Part shown: positions 32,190-40,590 of the stretch, piece after piece
Numbering within the stretch: position 1 is the first letter of the stretch
Layout: each line of letters opens with the position of its first letter
Source of the DNA: Stenotrophomonas sp046736075
Lineage (GTDB): Bacteria; Pseudomonadota; Gammaproteobacteria; Xanthomonadales; Xanthomonadaceae
Direction: 5' to 3'
Length of the DNA: 64,000 bases
Assembly: GCF_046736075.1 (NCBI RefSeq)
Contig: NZ_CP177163.1
Span: forward strand, 744,001 to 808,000
Program-made: the position numbers and the translations under genes
The notes under the pieces: model-generated
What the model saw: only the letters and a program-made list of their open reading frames with translations
The model's database searches: none
What the model was told of the DNA's origin: nothing

Positions 32190-33160
32190 CGCGTCTTGGC
32201 GAGAAACCCCGCCGCCTCTGGACCGAGGCGGTCGTGGCATGGTTCGAAGACCATAAGACCAAACGAAGCATCAAGAAGGATCAGCACAACCTCAAGTGGC
32301 TGTCCCCCTACCTGGGTCACCTTCATCTGGACGAGATCAACGCCGATGTGCTGGCGCTCGTCTCCAGCCAGCGGAAGGCGGAGCCGAAGAACAAACGGCG
32401 GCGGAAGGACGGGAGCACGTTCACCGACGAGCTGACTTCCCAGTCCACGGTGGACAAGATGATGGCGCTGATTCGCTCGATTCTGCGCGACGCGCAGCGC
32501 CGCGGCTGGTCGGACTCAGTGCCCACCATCCGCATCAAGGAGGCCGACGGCGCTGACGACTACCGGTGGCTGACGCAGAATGAGGCGGTGCGGCTACACG
32601 ACGAGCTGGCGGACCACCTGCGGCCACCGTTCTTGTTTGCTCTGGCCACCGGCTGGCGTGAGCAGAACGTGTTGCGCCTGAGATGGGAGCAGGTGGATCT
32701 GGAGCGGCGGGTGGCGTGGATCAAGGGGAGGCAGGCCAAAGCGAAGAAGGCCATAGGCGCACCACTCAACAGAAACGCGATGGACATCCTGGTGCAGCAG
32801 CGCGCGAAGAGGGTGGCGGGGAACCCGTGGGTGTTCCCGAGTGGATCTGAGAAGGACAGCGCGCCGTACGTCCGGGCAAGCAACACCGGCTGGTACGCCG
32901 CGCAGAGGAGGGCGAGGGTCGAGCCGTTGGCATGGCACGACCTGCGCCACACCTGGGCCAGCTGGCATGTGATGGCGGGCACCAGCCTGCGGAGCCTCAT
33001 GGAGCTGGGCGGGTGGCGGTCCTACCAGTCCGTCCTGCGGTACGCCCACCTGTCGCCTGAGCACCTCGCCGGACACGCGGAGCGGATCGAACAAGTTGCA
33101 CGGACGGTCGGCATAGACCGCGCTACCGATCAAACACTTAGCGCTACAGCGCGCTGTTAG
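32024..33160 (+). CDS. int: Tyrosine recombinase / integrase
   Basis: A 378-aa phage-type integrase. The N-terminal arm-binding region ('LWIRFTTPNGREVFRSSGT') is followed by a SAM-like core-binding domain (about 65-165) and the catalytic domain. The catalytic residues are in place: Arg in 'LATGWREQNVLRLRW', His/Arg in 'WHDLRHTWASW', the second His/Trp in 'ELGGWRSYQSV' and the nucleophilic Tyr in 'LRYAHLSPEHLAG'. It looks functional. The ATG at 32024 lies inside the excisionase frame. It is the last gene before attR. Confidence 0.95.
   Translation: MVRHPYRLEPRGKKGILWIRFTTPNGREVFRSSGTVDRDLATEWASKIHAEQYRVARLGEKPRRLWTEAVVAWFEDHKTKRSIKKDQHNLKWLSPYLGHLHLDEINADVLALVSSQRKAEPKNKRRRKDGSTFTDELTSQSTVDKMMALIRSILRDAQRRGWSDSVPTIRIKEADGADDYRWLTQNEAVRLHDELADHLRPPFLFALATGWREQNVLRLRWEQVDLERRVAWIKGRQAKAKKAIGAPLNRNAMDILVQQRAKRVAGNPWVFPSGSEKDSAPYVRASNTGWYAAQRRARVEPLAWHDLRHTWASWHVMAGTSLRSLMELGGWRSYQSVLRYAHLSPEHLAGHAERIEQVARTVGIDRATDQTLSATARC
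33096..33104. repeat. Third TTGCACGGA copy
   Basis: A 9-base exact match to the two copies just inside attL. It lies in the 3' end of int, about 120 bases before attR. Confidence 0.45.
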
Positions 33161-33226
33161 CATCACTACTTAAGTGCTTGATCTGAAGGAGTTGTTCTAG
33201 TGGTGCATGGGATTGAATCCCCGTGC

Positions 33227-33255
33227 CGGCGGTTCGATTCCGTCCTCGGCCACCA
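33227..33255. repeat. attR core (29 bp)
   Basis: An exact repeat of the tRNA-Phe 3' end. Upstream similarity to the tRNA anticodon arm continues to 33209 ('GGGATTGAATCCCCGTG') with two bases missing and one changed. So about 47 bases of tRNA 3' sequence are recognisable here. Confidence 0.93.
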
Positions 33256-33262
33256 CTATTTA

Positions 33263-33296
33263 AAAAGACCTGCAGAAATGCAGGTCTTTTTTTTTT
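33263..33296. terminator. Terminator beyond attR, shared with DUF1328 gene
   Basis: A perfect 12-bp stem AAAAGACCTGCA and complement, GAAA loop and at least ten T residues. Its reverse reading ends the minus-strand DUF1328 transcript. It is the structural twin of the terminator after tRNA-Phe. Confidence 0.9.
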
Positions 33297-33299
33297 GCG

Positions 33300-33473
33300 C
33301 TAGCTCACCTTCTTGGCGACCGTCATGCCGAGCAGGAACAGCACCACGGCGATGATGATGCCGGCCCAGAACAGGAACTTGGCGATGCCGATGGCGGCCC
33401 CGCCGATGCCGGCAAAACCGAGGGCACCGGCGATAAGACCGATGACCAGAAAAATGATGGCCCACTTGATCAT
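33300..33473 (-). CDS. DUF1328 (YtjA family) small membrane protein, 57 aa
   Basis: A 57-residue protein starting MIKWAIIFLVIGLIAGALGF, with a Gly/Ala-rich turn (FAGIGGAAIGIAKF) and a second hydrophobic segment (WAGIIIAVVLFLLGM), then TVAKKVS. This is the complete DUF1328/YtjA pattern: two membrane helices with a glycine-rich hinge, often stress-induced; molecular function unknown. ATG at 33473, TAG at 33300. It is the first host gene beyond the element and shares the attR hairpin as terminator. Confidence 0.9.
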   Translation of the reverse strand: MIKWAIIFLVIGLIAGALGFAGIGGAAIGIAKFLFWAGIIIAVVLFLLGMTVAKKVS

Positions 33474-33705
33474 GCTGTTTTCCCCTGTCGGGACGATGTT
33501 GGAGCCGTCAAGCTAGTCATCGCGCCGTCCCCTCGTCGTGAACGCATCGCAGCCCACGCGTGAAAACAGCGCGCGTCCGCCGGCATCGCACGCTGCTGTC
33601 GACACCGCTGCGTTCGGCAGCACCGCAGCGCATCGGGATGACGAAACCTTTACACCTGCGCCGTCGCCGGCTCCTAAGCTCGGGCGTCCAGCGAGGAGTC
33701 CTCCC

Positions 33706-34245
33706 ATGCGTCTGCGCCCTGCCCTGCCTGCCCTCGGCCTGTTGTTGTCGGCCTCTCTCGCCAGCGCCGCCACCCCGGTGCGCTCGGTGCCGGCACTGGA
33801 CATGGGGCGCTACGCCGGCCAGTGGCACGAGATCGCGCACCTGCCGGTGTCGTTCCAGAAGAAATGCGTGGGCGACATCACCGCCACCTACGCGCTGCGC
33901 GCCGACGGCCGCATCAGCGTGCACAACGCCTGCCGCACCGACGATGGCGGACATATCGCGGCCGAAGGCGTGGCGCGCCCGGTCGAGGGCGAGCCCGGCC
34001 AGCTGCAGGTGCGCTTCGTGCCGGACTGGCTGGCCTGGGTACCGCTGGTATGGGCCGACTACTGGGTGATCGCACTGGACCCGGATTACCAATGGGCCGT
34101 CGTCGGTGATCCCGACCGCAAGTACCTGTGGATCCTGTCGCGCTCGCCGAGCATGGACAAGGCCCAGTTCGCCAGCCTCAAGGCCAAAGCCGAAGCGATG
34201 GGCTACGAGCTGGGCCCCCTGCGGGTGATGGCACCACTGGACTGA
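33706..34245 (+). CDS. Lipocalin family protein (Blc-like)
   Basis: A 179-aa exported lipocalin. The signal peptide ends ASAATP (about residue 22). Structurally conserved regions are present: the GxW-type 'YAGQWHEIAHLPVSFQKKC' (about 38-56), 'VPLVWADYWVIALDPDYQW' and 'DRKYLWILSR'. The calyx should bind a lipid or other hydrophobic ligand in the envelope. It has no lipobox, so unlike E. coli Blc it is probably soluble periplasmic. The start at 33706 has GAGGAG eight bases upstream. Confidence 0.9.
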   Translation: MRLRPALPALGLLLSASLASAATPVRSVPALDMGRYAGQWHEIAHLPVSFQKKCVGDITATYALRADGRISVHNACRTDDGGHIAAEGVARPVEGEPGQLQVRFVPDWLAWVPLVWADYWVIALDPDYQWAVVGDPDRKYLWILSRSPSMDKAQFASLKAKAEAMGYELGPLRVMAPLD

Positions 34246-34381
34246 CCGCCTGCGTCAGCGCTGCTACCTGAACGACACCGTCTCCGCCTACCCTTACGGG
34301 GGGGCGGCCGCGCGGCCGCACAATCACCATACGCCGTAGTATGCTTTCACCCACGCAGCACCCTGCACGAGGATTGCGCCC

Positions 34382-34870
34382 ATGTTCCACCGCTTCCGTA
34401 CCGCCGCGATGATCGCCCTGGTGGCCGGCACCACGCTTGCCCTGGCCGCCTGCAACACCGGCGTGGTCAAACGCGTGTCGCCGCCTGCGGCGAGCGTGCA
34501 GCAACTGACCGTACGCGCCGATGGCGGCTGGGATGTGGCCCTGCGGCTGCAGAACTTCAGCTCGATGCCCATGACCTTCGACAACGTCGCCCTGTCCCTG
34601 AAAGTGGACGACGAAGCCGCCGGCACCCTGCAGACCGCCCCCGCGCTGTCGATTGGCGGCGAATCGGCCGACGTGGTCACCCTGCGGCTGCAGCCTTCCT
34701 CCGGCGCCCGCCTGGTAGTGGCCGATGCCCTGGCGGGCAACCGCACCCTGGCCTACACGCTCACGGGCACCGTCAGCGCCACGCCGCAGGAAAAGAAGCA
34801 GCGCAGTTTCGACATCGACCAGCGCAGCACCCTCAACCAGGCCCCCGGCCTGCCCGGCGTGCTGCGCTGA
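34382..34870 (+). CDS. LEA type 2 family lipoprotein, 162 aa
   Basis: A lipoprotein signal with lipobox LALAAC (Cys about 24), then a small beta-sandwich of the LEA14/WHy type ('VKRVSPPAASVQQLTVRAD', 'WDVALRLQNFSSMPMTFDNV', 'LTGTVSATPQEKKQRSFDID'). Such proteins occur in Xanthomonas near the acyl-CoA dehydrogenase gene that follows here by 45 bases. Function is unknown. The start at 34382 has a GAGGA site. It is possibly co-transcribed with the dehydrogenase. Confidence 0.82.
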   Translation: MFHRFRTAAMIALVAGTTLALAACNTGVVKRVSPPAASVQQLTVRADGGWDVALRLQNFSSMPMTFDNVALSLKVDDEAAGTLQTAPALSIGGESADVVTLRLQPSSGARLVVADALAGNRTLAYTLTGTVSATPQEKKQRSFDIDQRSTLNQAPGLPGVLR

Positions 34871-34915
34871 CCGGCGGCCCGTCCGCCTTCCCTTGCACCT
34901 GATCGAGACCTACCG

Positions 34916-36703
34916 ATGAGCAGCTACACCGCCCCGCTTTCCGATATCCGTTTCGCCCTGCACGACGTGCTCCAGGTGGAGCCGCTGTTCGCCCGCCTGG
35001 GCTTTGCCGACGCCACCGCCGACGTGGTCGACGCCGTACTGGAAGAAGCCGGTCGCTTCAGCACCACCGTGCTGGCACCGCTGAACAGCGTGGGCGACGA
35101 GATCGGCTGCGTGCTCGACCAGGCCACCGGCGACGTGACCACCCCGCCCGGCTTCAAGCAGGCCTACGCCCAGTTCGTCGAGGGCGGCTGGACCGGCCTC
35201 ACCGCCGCGCCGGAACTGGGCGGCCAGGGCCTGCCGCACACGCTGGGCGTGCCGCTCAACGAAATGATCAATGCCGCGAACCTGGCGTGGGGCAACTTCC
35301 CGCTGCTGTCGCATGGCGCCATCGAAGCGCTGAAGCAGCACGGCGAAGCGTGGCAGCAGGACGCCTTCCTGAAGCCCCTGATCGAAGGCCGCTGGACCGG
35401 CACCATGTGCCTGACCGAACCGCACTGCGGCACCGACCTGGGCCTGCTCAAGACCAAGGCCGAACCCAACGCCGATGGCAGCTTCGCCATCACCGGCACC
35501 AAGATCTTCATCACCGCCGGCGAGCATGATCTCACCGACAACATCGTGCACCTGGTGCTGGCCAAGCTGCCCGACGCCCCTGCCGGCGCCAAGGGCATCT
35601 CGCTGTTCGTCACCCCGAAGTTCAAGGTCGACCGCGACGGCAACGTCGGCGAGCGCAATGCGCTGCGCTGCGGCTCGATCGAACACAAGATGGGCATCAA
35701 GGGCTCGGTCACCTGCGTGATGAACTTCGACGGCGCCGAAGGTTATCTCGTCGGCCAGCCGCACAAGGGCCTGCAGGCGATGTTCACCATGATGAACACC
35801 GCACGCCTGGGCGTGGGCCTGCAGGGCATCGGTCTGTCCGAGCGCGCGTACCAGAACGCCCTGGCCTACGCGCGTGAGCGGCTGCAGTCGCGCGCGCTGA
35901 GTGGCGCGAAGTTCCCCGACAAGCCGGCCGATCCGATCCTGGTGCATCCGGATGTGCGCCGCATGCTGCTCACGGTGAAGTCGCTGGTGGAAGGCAGCCG
36001 CCTGCTCGCGCTGCATGCGGCCACCCTGGTGGACATCGCCCACCACGCCGACGATGCCGCCGAGCGCGAGCGTGCCGACACGCTGGTGAGCTTCCTGACC
36101 CCGATCTCGAAGGCCTGCCAGACCGAATGGGGCATCGAGAACACCTACAACGCGCTCCAGTGCTTCGGCGGCCACGGCTACATCCGCGAGCACGGCATGG
36201 AGCAGCTCGCCCGCGACGCGCGCATCACCACGCTCTATGAAGGCACCACGGGCATCCAGGCGCTGGACCTGATCGGGCGCAAGACCGCGTCCAGCCAGGG
36301 CGCGGGCCTGAAGCTGATGCTGGCCGAGATCGAGGCGTTCGCCAAGGCCAATGAGGGCAACCCGGCGCTGGCCGAGTTCATCGCCCCGCTGCGCGCCAAG
36401 GCCGACGAGTGGGGCAAACTGACCGTGGCCACCCTGCAGCGCGCGGCCGCCAACCCCGACGAGCTGGGCGCGGCCAGTTTCGACTACCTGTTCTACGCCG
36501 GCTACGTGGTGCTGGCCTACTGGTGGGCGCGCAGCGTGGCCGCCGCCGATGCCTCCGCACAGAGCGAGGCGTTCAAGCAGGCCAAGCGCGAGACCGCGCG
36601 CTTCTATTTCGCCCGCGTGCTGCCGCGCACGCTCAGCCACGCCGCCGCCATCCAGGCCGGTGCCGAGCCGCTGATGGCGATGTCCGACGCCCATTTCGGC
36701 TGA
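34916..36703 (+). CDS. Acyl-CoA dehydrogenase, C-terminally extended type
   Basis: A 595-aa FAD enzyme of the large acyl-CoA dehydrogenase class (FadE/DmdC-like) that introduces the alpha,beta double bond of an acyl-CoA. It contains an N-terminal extension, the FAD/substrate domains ('MCLTEPHCGTDLGLLKTKA' about 163-181, 'HKMGIKGSVTC') and the catalytic block 'DARITTLYEGTTGIQALDL' near 435-455. The C-terminal acyl-CoA dehydrogenase domain (about 470-590) is typical of this class. The exact substrate cannot be told. The start at 34916 is an ATG without a strong Shine-Dalgarno. Confidence 0.92.
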   Translation: MSSYTAPLSDIRFALHDVLQVEPLFARLGFADATADVVDAVLEEAGRFSTTVLAPLNSVGDEIGCVLDQATGDVTTPPGFKQAYAQFVEGGWTGLTAAPELGGQGLPHTLGVPLNEMINAANLAWGNFPLLSHGAIEALKQHGEAWQQDAFLKPLIEGRWTGTMCLTEPHCGTDLGLLKTKAEPNADGSFAITGTKIFITAGEHDLTDNIVHLVLAKLPDAPAGAKGISLFVTPKFKVDRDGNVGERNALRCGSIEHKMGIKGSVTCVMNFDGAEGYLVGQPHKGLQAMFTMMNTARLGVGLQGIGLSERAYQNALAYARERLQSRALSGAKFPDKPADPILVHPDVRRMLLTVKSLVEGSRLLALHAATLVDIAHHADDAAERERADTLVSFLTPISKACQTEWGIENTYNALQCFGGHGYIREHGMEQLARDARITTLYEGTTGIQALDLIGRKTASSQGAGLKLMLAEIEAFAKANEGNPALAEFIAPLRAKADEWGKLTVATLQRAAANPDELGAASFDYLFYAGYVVLAYWWARSVAAADASAQSEAFKQAKRETARFYFARVLPRTLSHAAAIQAGAEPLMAMSDAHFG

Positions 36704-36738
36704 ACCGGACCGGCGCCGGCCCACGGTCGGTTGCCCCG

Positions 36739-36761
36739 GGAGCGGACCTCTGGTCCGCTCC
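36739..36761. repeat. 10-bp perfect palindrome after the dehydrogenase
   Basis: GGAGCGGACC-TCT-GGTCCGCTCC, 35 bases after the acyl-CoA dehydrogenase stop. The TCT loop matches that of the SMAG-like repeat near mutL, but the GTAG end is absent. It may act as a terminator or REP remnant. Confidence 0.6.
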
Positions 36762-36803
36762 TATACACAATTGGTAATGATTCGGGTATAAGCTGTTTTC
36801 CCG

Positions 36804-37463
36804 ATGGAGACAGACACTACTAGCTTGGGTCTGATCGATACCGGAGCCTCGTCCGCCCCGGTCGCCGACCCATCGCCCATCGCCACGCTGCACCGGCCTG
36901 GCTCGGTCCGCCTGTTGTCACTGGATGCCCACGGGCGGGTCCTGGACTGGATCACCTGGCAGGATGCAGCCTGCCTCTACGCCCGCGATGCCGTCGCCTG
37001 GACCCTCGGCGATCCCTGTGTGCACATCCACGGGGGCATCAGCCGCGATACCGGGCTGCGCAGCGGCATGGACCTGCACCCGATCATCGCCGCGCGCGGC
37101 CATGCACGCTCTCGCGCGCTGGACCCCACTCCGAACCTGTCCAACCCGGCGCTGTTCGCGCGCGATGCGCACCTGTGCCTGTACTGCGGGCAGCAGTTCA
37201 ATCGCCCGCAACTGACCCGCGACCATGTCATGCCGATCTCCAAAGGCGGGCTGGACGTCTGGGAGAACGTGGTCAGCGCCTGTTTCCACTGCAATTCGCG
37301 CAAGAGCAACCGCACGCCACAGCAGGCCGGCATGCCCCTGCTGGCGGTGCCGTACCGGCCGAGCTGGATCGAACACATGATCCTGTCCAACCGCAACATC
37401 CTGGCCGACCAGATGGCGTTTCTGCGCGCCCAGCTGCCCAAGCGCTCCAAACTGGCGGCCTGA
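36804..37463 (+). CDS. HNH endonuclease
   Basis: A 219-aa HNH nuclease. The zinc-binding and catalytic ββα-Me core is at about residues 126-175: 'CLYCGQQF', 'TRDHVMPISKGGLDVWEN' and 'ACFHCNSRKSNR', with two CxxC pairs and the catalytic His in RDHVMP. The N-terminal half ('LDAHGRVLDWITWQDAACLY') is conserved in chromosomal HNH proteins of proteobacteria, so it is a resident gene rather than an intron or homing element. The substrate is unknown. The upstream gap has a TATAAG-like -10. Confidence 0.88.
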   Translation: METDTTSLGLIDTGASSAPVADPSPIATLHRPGSVRLLSLDAHGRVLDWITWQDAACLYARDAVAWTLGDPCVHIHGGISRDTGLRSGMDLHPIIAARGHARSRALDPTPNLSNPALFARDAHLCLYCGQQFNRPQLTRDHVMPISKGGLDVWENVVSACFHCNSRKSNRTPQQAGMPLLAVPYRPSWIEHMILSNRNILADQMAFLRAQLPKRSKLAA

Positions 37464-37576
37464 CCTGCGGCAGCCTGACGCAGGCGCCCTCACCATTTAC
37501 TCACCGACGTGGGGGTTTGCTTGCCCCACCCCGGTTTGGGGGCGAAAATAGGCGCTTGAGAAGAAGCGCGATAAAA

Positions 37577-39487
37577 ATGATCGATTCCGCACGCTATCCC
37601 CGCCTCGCGCGCATCCAGTCACCGGATGACCTGCGCAGGTTCGAAGAATCCGAACTGCCCGCCATCGCCGACGAGTTGCGCGCTTACCTGATCGAATCGG
37701 TCGGCAAGAGCGGCGGCCATTTCGGCGCAGGCCTCGGCGTGATCGAACTGACCGTCGCGCTTCACTACCTGTACCAGACGCCAGTCGACCAGCTGGTGTG
37801 GGACGTCGGCCATCAGACCTACCCGCACAAGATCCTGACCGGCCGCCGCGACCAGATCCACACCGTCAAGCAGAAGGACGGCGTTGCGCCGTTCCCCAAG
37901 CGCGAAGAGAGCGAGTTCGACACGTTCGGCGTCGGCCATTCCTCGACCTCGATCTCGGCCGCGCTCGGCATGGCCATCGCCCGCCAGCGCGAAGGCGACG
38001 ACCGCAAGGTGGTGGCGGTGATCGGCGACGGCGCGATGACCGCCGGCATGGCCTATGAGGCGCTGAACCACGCCGGGGGCATGGAGTCCGAACCGAACCT
38101 GCTGGTGATCCTCAACGACAACAACATGTCGATCTCCGAGGCCGTCGGCGGGCTGACCAAGATGCTCGGCCGCGCCACCGGCAGCCGCACGCTCAACGCA
38201 CTGCGCGAGGGCGGCAAGAAAATTCTCGGCGACAAGAAGCACAACCCCACCGCGCGCTTCGTCAAGCGCTGGGAAGAGCACTGGAAGGGCATGTTCGTGC
38301 CGTCCACGTTCTTCGAGGAGATGGGCTTCCACTACACCGGTCCGATCGACGGCCACGACATTCCGGCGCTGGTCGCCACGCTGAAGACGCTCAAGAGCCT
38401 CAAGGGTCTGAAGCTGCTGCACGTGATGACCACCAAGGGCAAAGGCTACGAACGCGCCGAAGGTGACCAGATCGGCTATCACGCCGTGGGTCCGTTCGAT
38501 CCGGACAAGGGCCTGATCGCCAAGGGCGGGGCCAAGAAGCCGACCTATACCGACGTCTTCAGTGACTGGCTGTGCGATGCCGCCGCCGCCGAACCGCGCC
38601 TGCTCGGCATCACCCCGGCGATGCGCGAAGGCTCCGGCCTGGTGCGCTTCAGCAAGGAATACCCGGAGCGCTACTTCGACGTGGCCATTGCCGAGCAGCA
38701 TGCGGTGACGCTCGCCGCCGGCATGGCTACCCAGGGCGCCAAACCCGTCGTGGCGATCTACTCCACGTTCCTGCAGCGCGCGTACGACCAGCTGGTCCAC
38801 GACGTGGCGGTACAGGAGCTGGACGTGCTGTTCGCGATCGACCGCGCCGGCGTGGTTGGCCCGGATGGCGCCACGCATGCCGGCAACCTCGATCTGAGCT
38901 TCCTGCGCTGCGTGCCGCACATGGTGGTGATGGCGCCGTCGGACGAAGCCGAATGCCGGCAGATGCTGACCACCGGCCTGCGTTACCCCGGCCCCGCGGC
39001 AGTACGCTACCCGCGCGGCAGCGGCACCGGCGTGGCCGCCGGCACCGACCTGTCCACGCTGGAGATCGGCAAGGCCGAAGTGCGCGTGCCCGGCAGCCGC
39101 GTCGCCCTGCTTGCCTTCGGCAGCACCCTGCCGGCCGCCGAGGCGGTGGGCCGCGAACTGGGCCTGACCGTGGTCAACATGCGGTTCATCAAGCCGTTGG
39201 ACCGTGCGCTGCTGCTGGAGCTGGCGCAGTGCCACGAGGGCTTCGTCACCCTGGAAGACAACGTGGTGGCCGGCGGTGCCGGCTCCGGCGTGGCCGAACT
39301 GCTCAATGCGGAAGATGTGCTGCGCCCGTTCCTGCATCTGGGCCTGCCCGACAGCTTCCAGCACCACGCCAGCCGCGAGGATCTGCTCGCCGAGGCGGGT
39401 ATCGATACCGCCGGCATCCGCGCCGCCGTGCTCAAGCGCTGGCCGACCCTGGCCAGCCTCGGCCAGCCGCTCAGCGCGGCGGGCTGA
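37577..39487 (+). CDS. dxs: 1-deoxy-D-xylulose-5-phosphate synthase
   Basis: A 636-aa thiamine-diphosphate enzyme that condenses pyruvate and glyceraldehyde-3-phosphate in the first step of the MEP isoprenoid pathway. The N-terminal half has the ThDP motif 'VIGDGAMTAGMAYEALNHAG' (GDGx26NN with 'LVILNDNNMSIS') and 'GHSSTSISAALGMA'. The central and C-terminal transketolase-like domains follow ('AIAEQHAVTLAAGMATQGAK', 'YPRGSGTGV'). Length is normal. The start at 37577 matches the family. A short stem (GTGGGG/CCCCAC, 37509-37529) lies in the 113-base upstream gap. Confidence 0.97.
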   Translation: MIDSARYPRLARIQSPDDLRRFEESELPAIADELRAYLIESVGKSGGHFGAGLGVIELTVALHYLYQTPVDQLVWDVGHQTYPHKILTGRRDQIHTVKQKDGVAPFPKREESEFDTFGVGHSSTSISAALGMAIARQREGDDRKVVAVIGDGAMTAGMAYEALNHAGGMESEPNLLVILNDNNMSISEAVGGLTKMLGRATGSRTLNALREGGKKILGDKKHNPTARFVKRWEEHWKGMFVPSTFFEEMGFHYTGPIDGHDIPALVATLKTLKSLKGLKLLHVMTTKGKGYERAEGDQIGYHAVGPFDPDKGLIAKGGAKKPTYTDVFSDWLCDAAAAEPRLLGITPAMREGSGLVRFSKEYPERYFDVAIAEQHAVTLAAGMATQGAKPVVAIYSTFLQRAYDQLVHDVAVQELDVLFAIDRAGVVGPDGATHAGNLDLSFLRCVPHMVVMAPSDEAECRQMLTTGLRYPGPAAVRYPRGSGTGVAAGTDLSTLEIGKAEVRVPGSRVALLAFGSTLPAAEAVGRELGLTVVNMRFIKPLDRALLLELAQCHEGFVTLEDNVVAGGAGSGVAELLNAEDVLRPFLHLGLPDSFQHHASREDLLAEAGIDTAGIRAAVLKRWPTLASLGQPLSAAG

Positions 39488-39499
39488 GCCTCACCGCGT

Positions 39500-39520
39500 G
39501 TGCCGGGCCCTGCCCGGCAC
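39500..39520 (+). terminator. Hairpin after dxs
   Basis: GTGCCGGGC-CCT-GCCCGGCAC, 12 bases past the dxs stop. The same motif (TGCCGGGC-TCT-GCCCGGCA) occurs at 51753-51771, so it may be a dispersed repeat used as a terminator. Confidence 0.65.
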
Positions 39521-39525
39521 CGCGC

Positions 39526-39729
39526 TCAGCCGTAGCTGATCGCCTCGACGCAGGCGCCGCTGGCTTCCACCCGCACCGCGCTGCGCTGGCCGGTATCGGC
39601 ATGGTGCAGGCGCGCCAGCGCGGCGGCGAAATCAAAGGCGATGGCGCTGTTGCGGAAACGCAGCCCGTCGGGCTTGTCCGGATGGACCACGCGCCACAGG
39701 CGCTCGTCCAGTTGCAGGCGGATCAACAT
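39526..39729 (-). CDS. Conserved 67-aa protein, paralogue 1
   Basis: Not recognised as a named family. MLIRLQLDERLWRVVHPDKP at the start and 'AIAFDFAAALARLHHADTGQ' in the middle. It aligns end to end without gaps with the 67-aa product of 42232-42435 (shared WRVVHP, AFDFA, A-R-x-HHA-x-TG and final YG). It is a small beta-beta-alpha-type soluble protein, possibly DUF2188-like. The start at 39729 has AAGGAG upstream, at a slightly long distance. Confidence 0.72.
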   Translation of the reverse strand: MLIRLQLDERLWRVVHPDKPDGLRFRNSAIAFDFAAALARLHHADTGQRSAVRVEASGACVEAISYG

Positions 39730-39905
39730 GCGTTGCTCTCTCCTTGAGGCGGCATATCGGGCCAGAGGGCGCCCGCGGCATCAGGCCGCGCGGGCGCTCT
39801 GGAGCGTTCGGGGCCGTGTTCGACCCCCGACGCGCACAGTAGTCCATTGAAACTGTGATCTGTATCAGATTTTTCTGAATCCGAGGCCCGTGCCCCGGCG
39901 GGCGG

Positions 39906-40448
39906 TCAATTGACCAGGAACTGGCCGCGGCAGCCACCGGTCACCCAGACGCCGTTGCGGTCCCAGCCCCACGTCTGCCCCTCGATGCACGCCGTACCGG
40001 AGGTCTGGCGCACCAGCCGCACATCGCGGCGGATGGTGACGTTGCAGCGGCGATCCCGGCGGTCCCTGGAGTCGCAGCTGATGATCTCGCCACGGCCGCC
40101 GCCGTTGTTCCAGCCACCGCCACCGCCGTTCCAGTTCCCACCGCCGTGCGAGGGACGCCCACGCTCGGCGATGAACTCCGCACGGCACCCGCGGGTCACC
40201 CACACGCCATTGCGCGCCTGGCCCCAGGTCTCGCCTTCGATGCACGGCGAACCGGAGATCTGCCGCACCAGTCGCGCGCGTCCGTCCAGCGGACACTGCT
40301 GCGTGCGGTTCTTGTTCGACTCACAGCGCACCGGGCCACTGTTGTAGCCGTCGTCGTAGCGCTCGTACTGTTGTGCGTGCGCGGTGGCGCCCAGTACCAG
40401 CATCGAGGGCAGCAATGCCCACAACCATCGGTGCTTTCCCTGCGTCAT
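39906..40448 (-). CDS. DUF3011 secreted protein with two repeats, 180 aa
   Basis: An exported protein (signal peptide, about residues 1-26, ending ATAHA) built of two DUF3011 units. Each has a Cys pair near its start, then 'LVRQ-x-SG-x-x-CIEG-x-TWG', 'RNGVWVT-x-GCR' and an end such as 'AEFI' or 'GQFL'. The units are separated by a Gly/Asn/Trp-rich linker. Eight cysteines suggest disulfides. It is probably a periplasmic or surface carbohydrate- or ligand-binding protein; function unknown. The ATG at 40448 has GGAG eight bases upstream and is preferred over 40463. Confidence 0.85.
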   Translation of the reverse strand: MTQGKHRWLWALLPSMLVLGATAHAQQYERYDDGYNSGPVRCESNKNRTQQCPLDGRARLVRQISGSPCIEGETWGQARNGVWVTRGCRAEFIAERGRPSHGGGNWNGGGGGWNNGGGRGEIISCDSRDRRDRRCNVTIRRDVRLVRQTSGTACIEGQTWGWDRNGVWVTGGCRGQFLVN

Positions 40449-40590
40449 CCCGTTGCTCCTCATGCCTGCCTCGAAACCGTGTGTGGTGGTGGCGCACAGG
40501 ATGTGGCAAAGCGTCCGCATGCGACATAGGCCGGAAGTCGCCGATTTCATCCCCTATTTAGGTAACCGTCGCCAGCCTGACTGACGCGCA

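Larger units (their letters stand above)
25000..33255. mobile_element. Integrated element in tRNA-Phe (about 8.2 kb)
   Basis: It is bounded by a 29-bp exact direct repeat of the tRNA-Phe 3' end (25000-25028 and 33227-33255). It carries an intact tyrosine integrase next to the right end, a broken xis, a CI-like repressor with four operators, a Cro/YdaS-type gene (frameshifted), a ParA-like ATPase, a toxin/antitoxin operon and several unknown or decayed genes. No capsid, tail or conjugation genes are present, so it is a phage-derived or satellite-type remnant. It is more AT-rich than its surroundings, with the contrast strongest in the ParA and toxin regions. Confidence 0.93.

Noticed and set aside
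33209..33255. A second tRNA-Phe gene
   Set aside because: Only the 3' half is present; the D arm and 5' acceptor are missing and the anticodon arm has lost two bases. It is attR.
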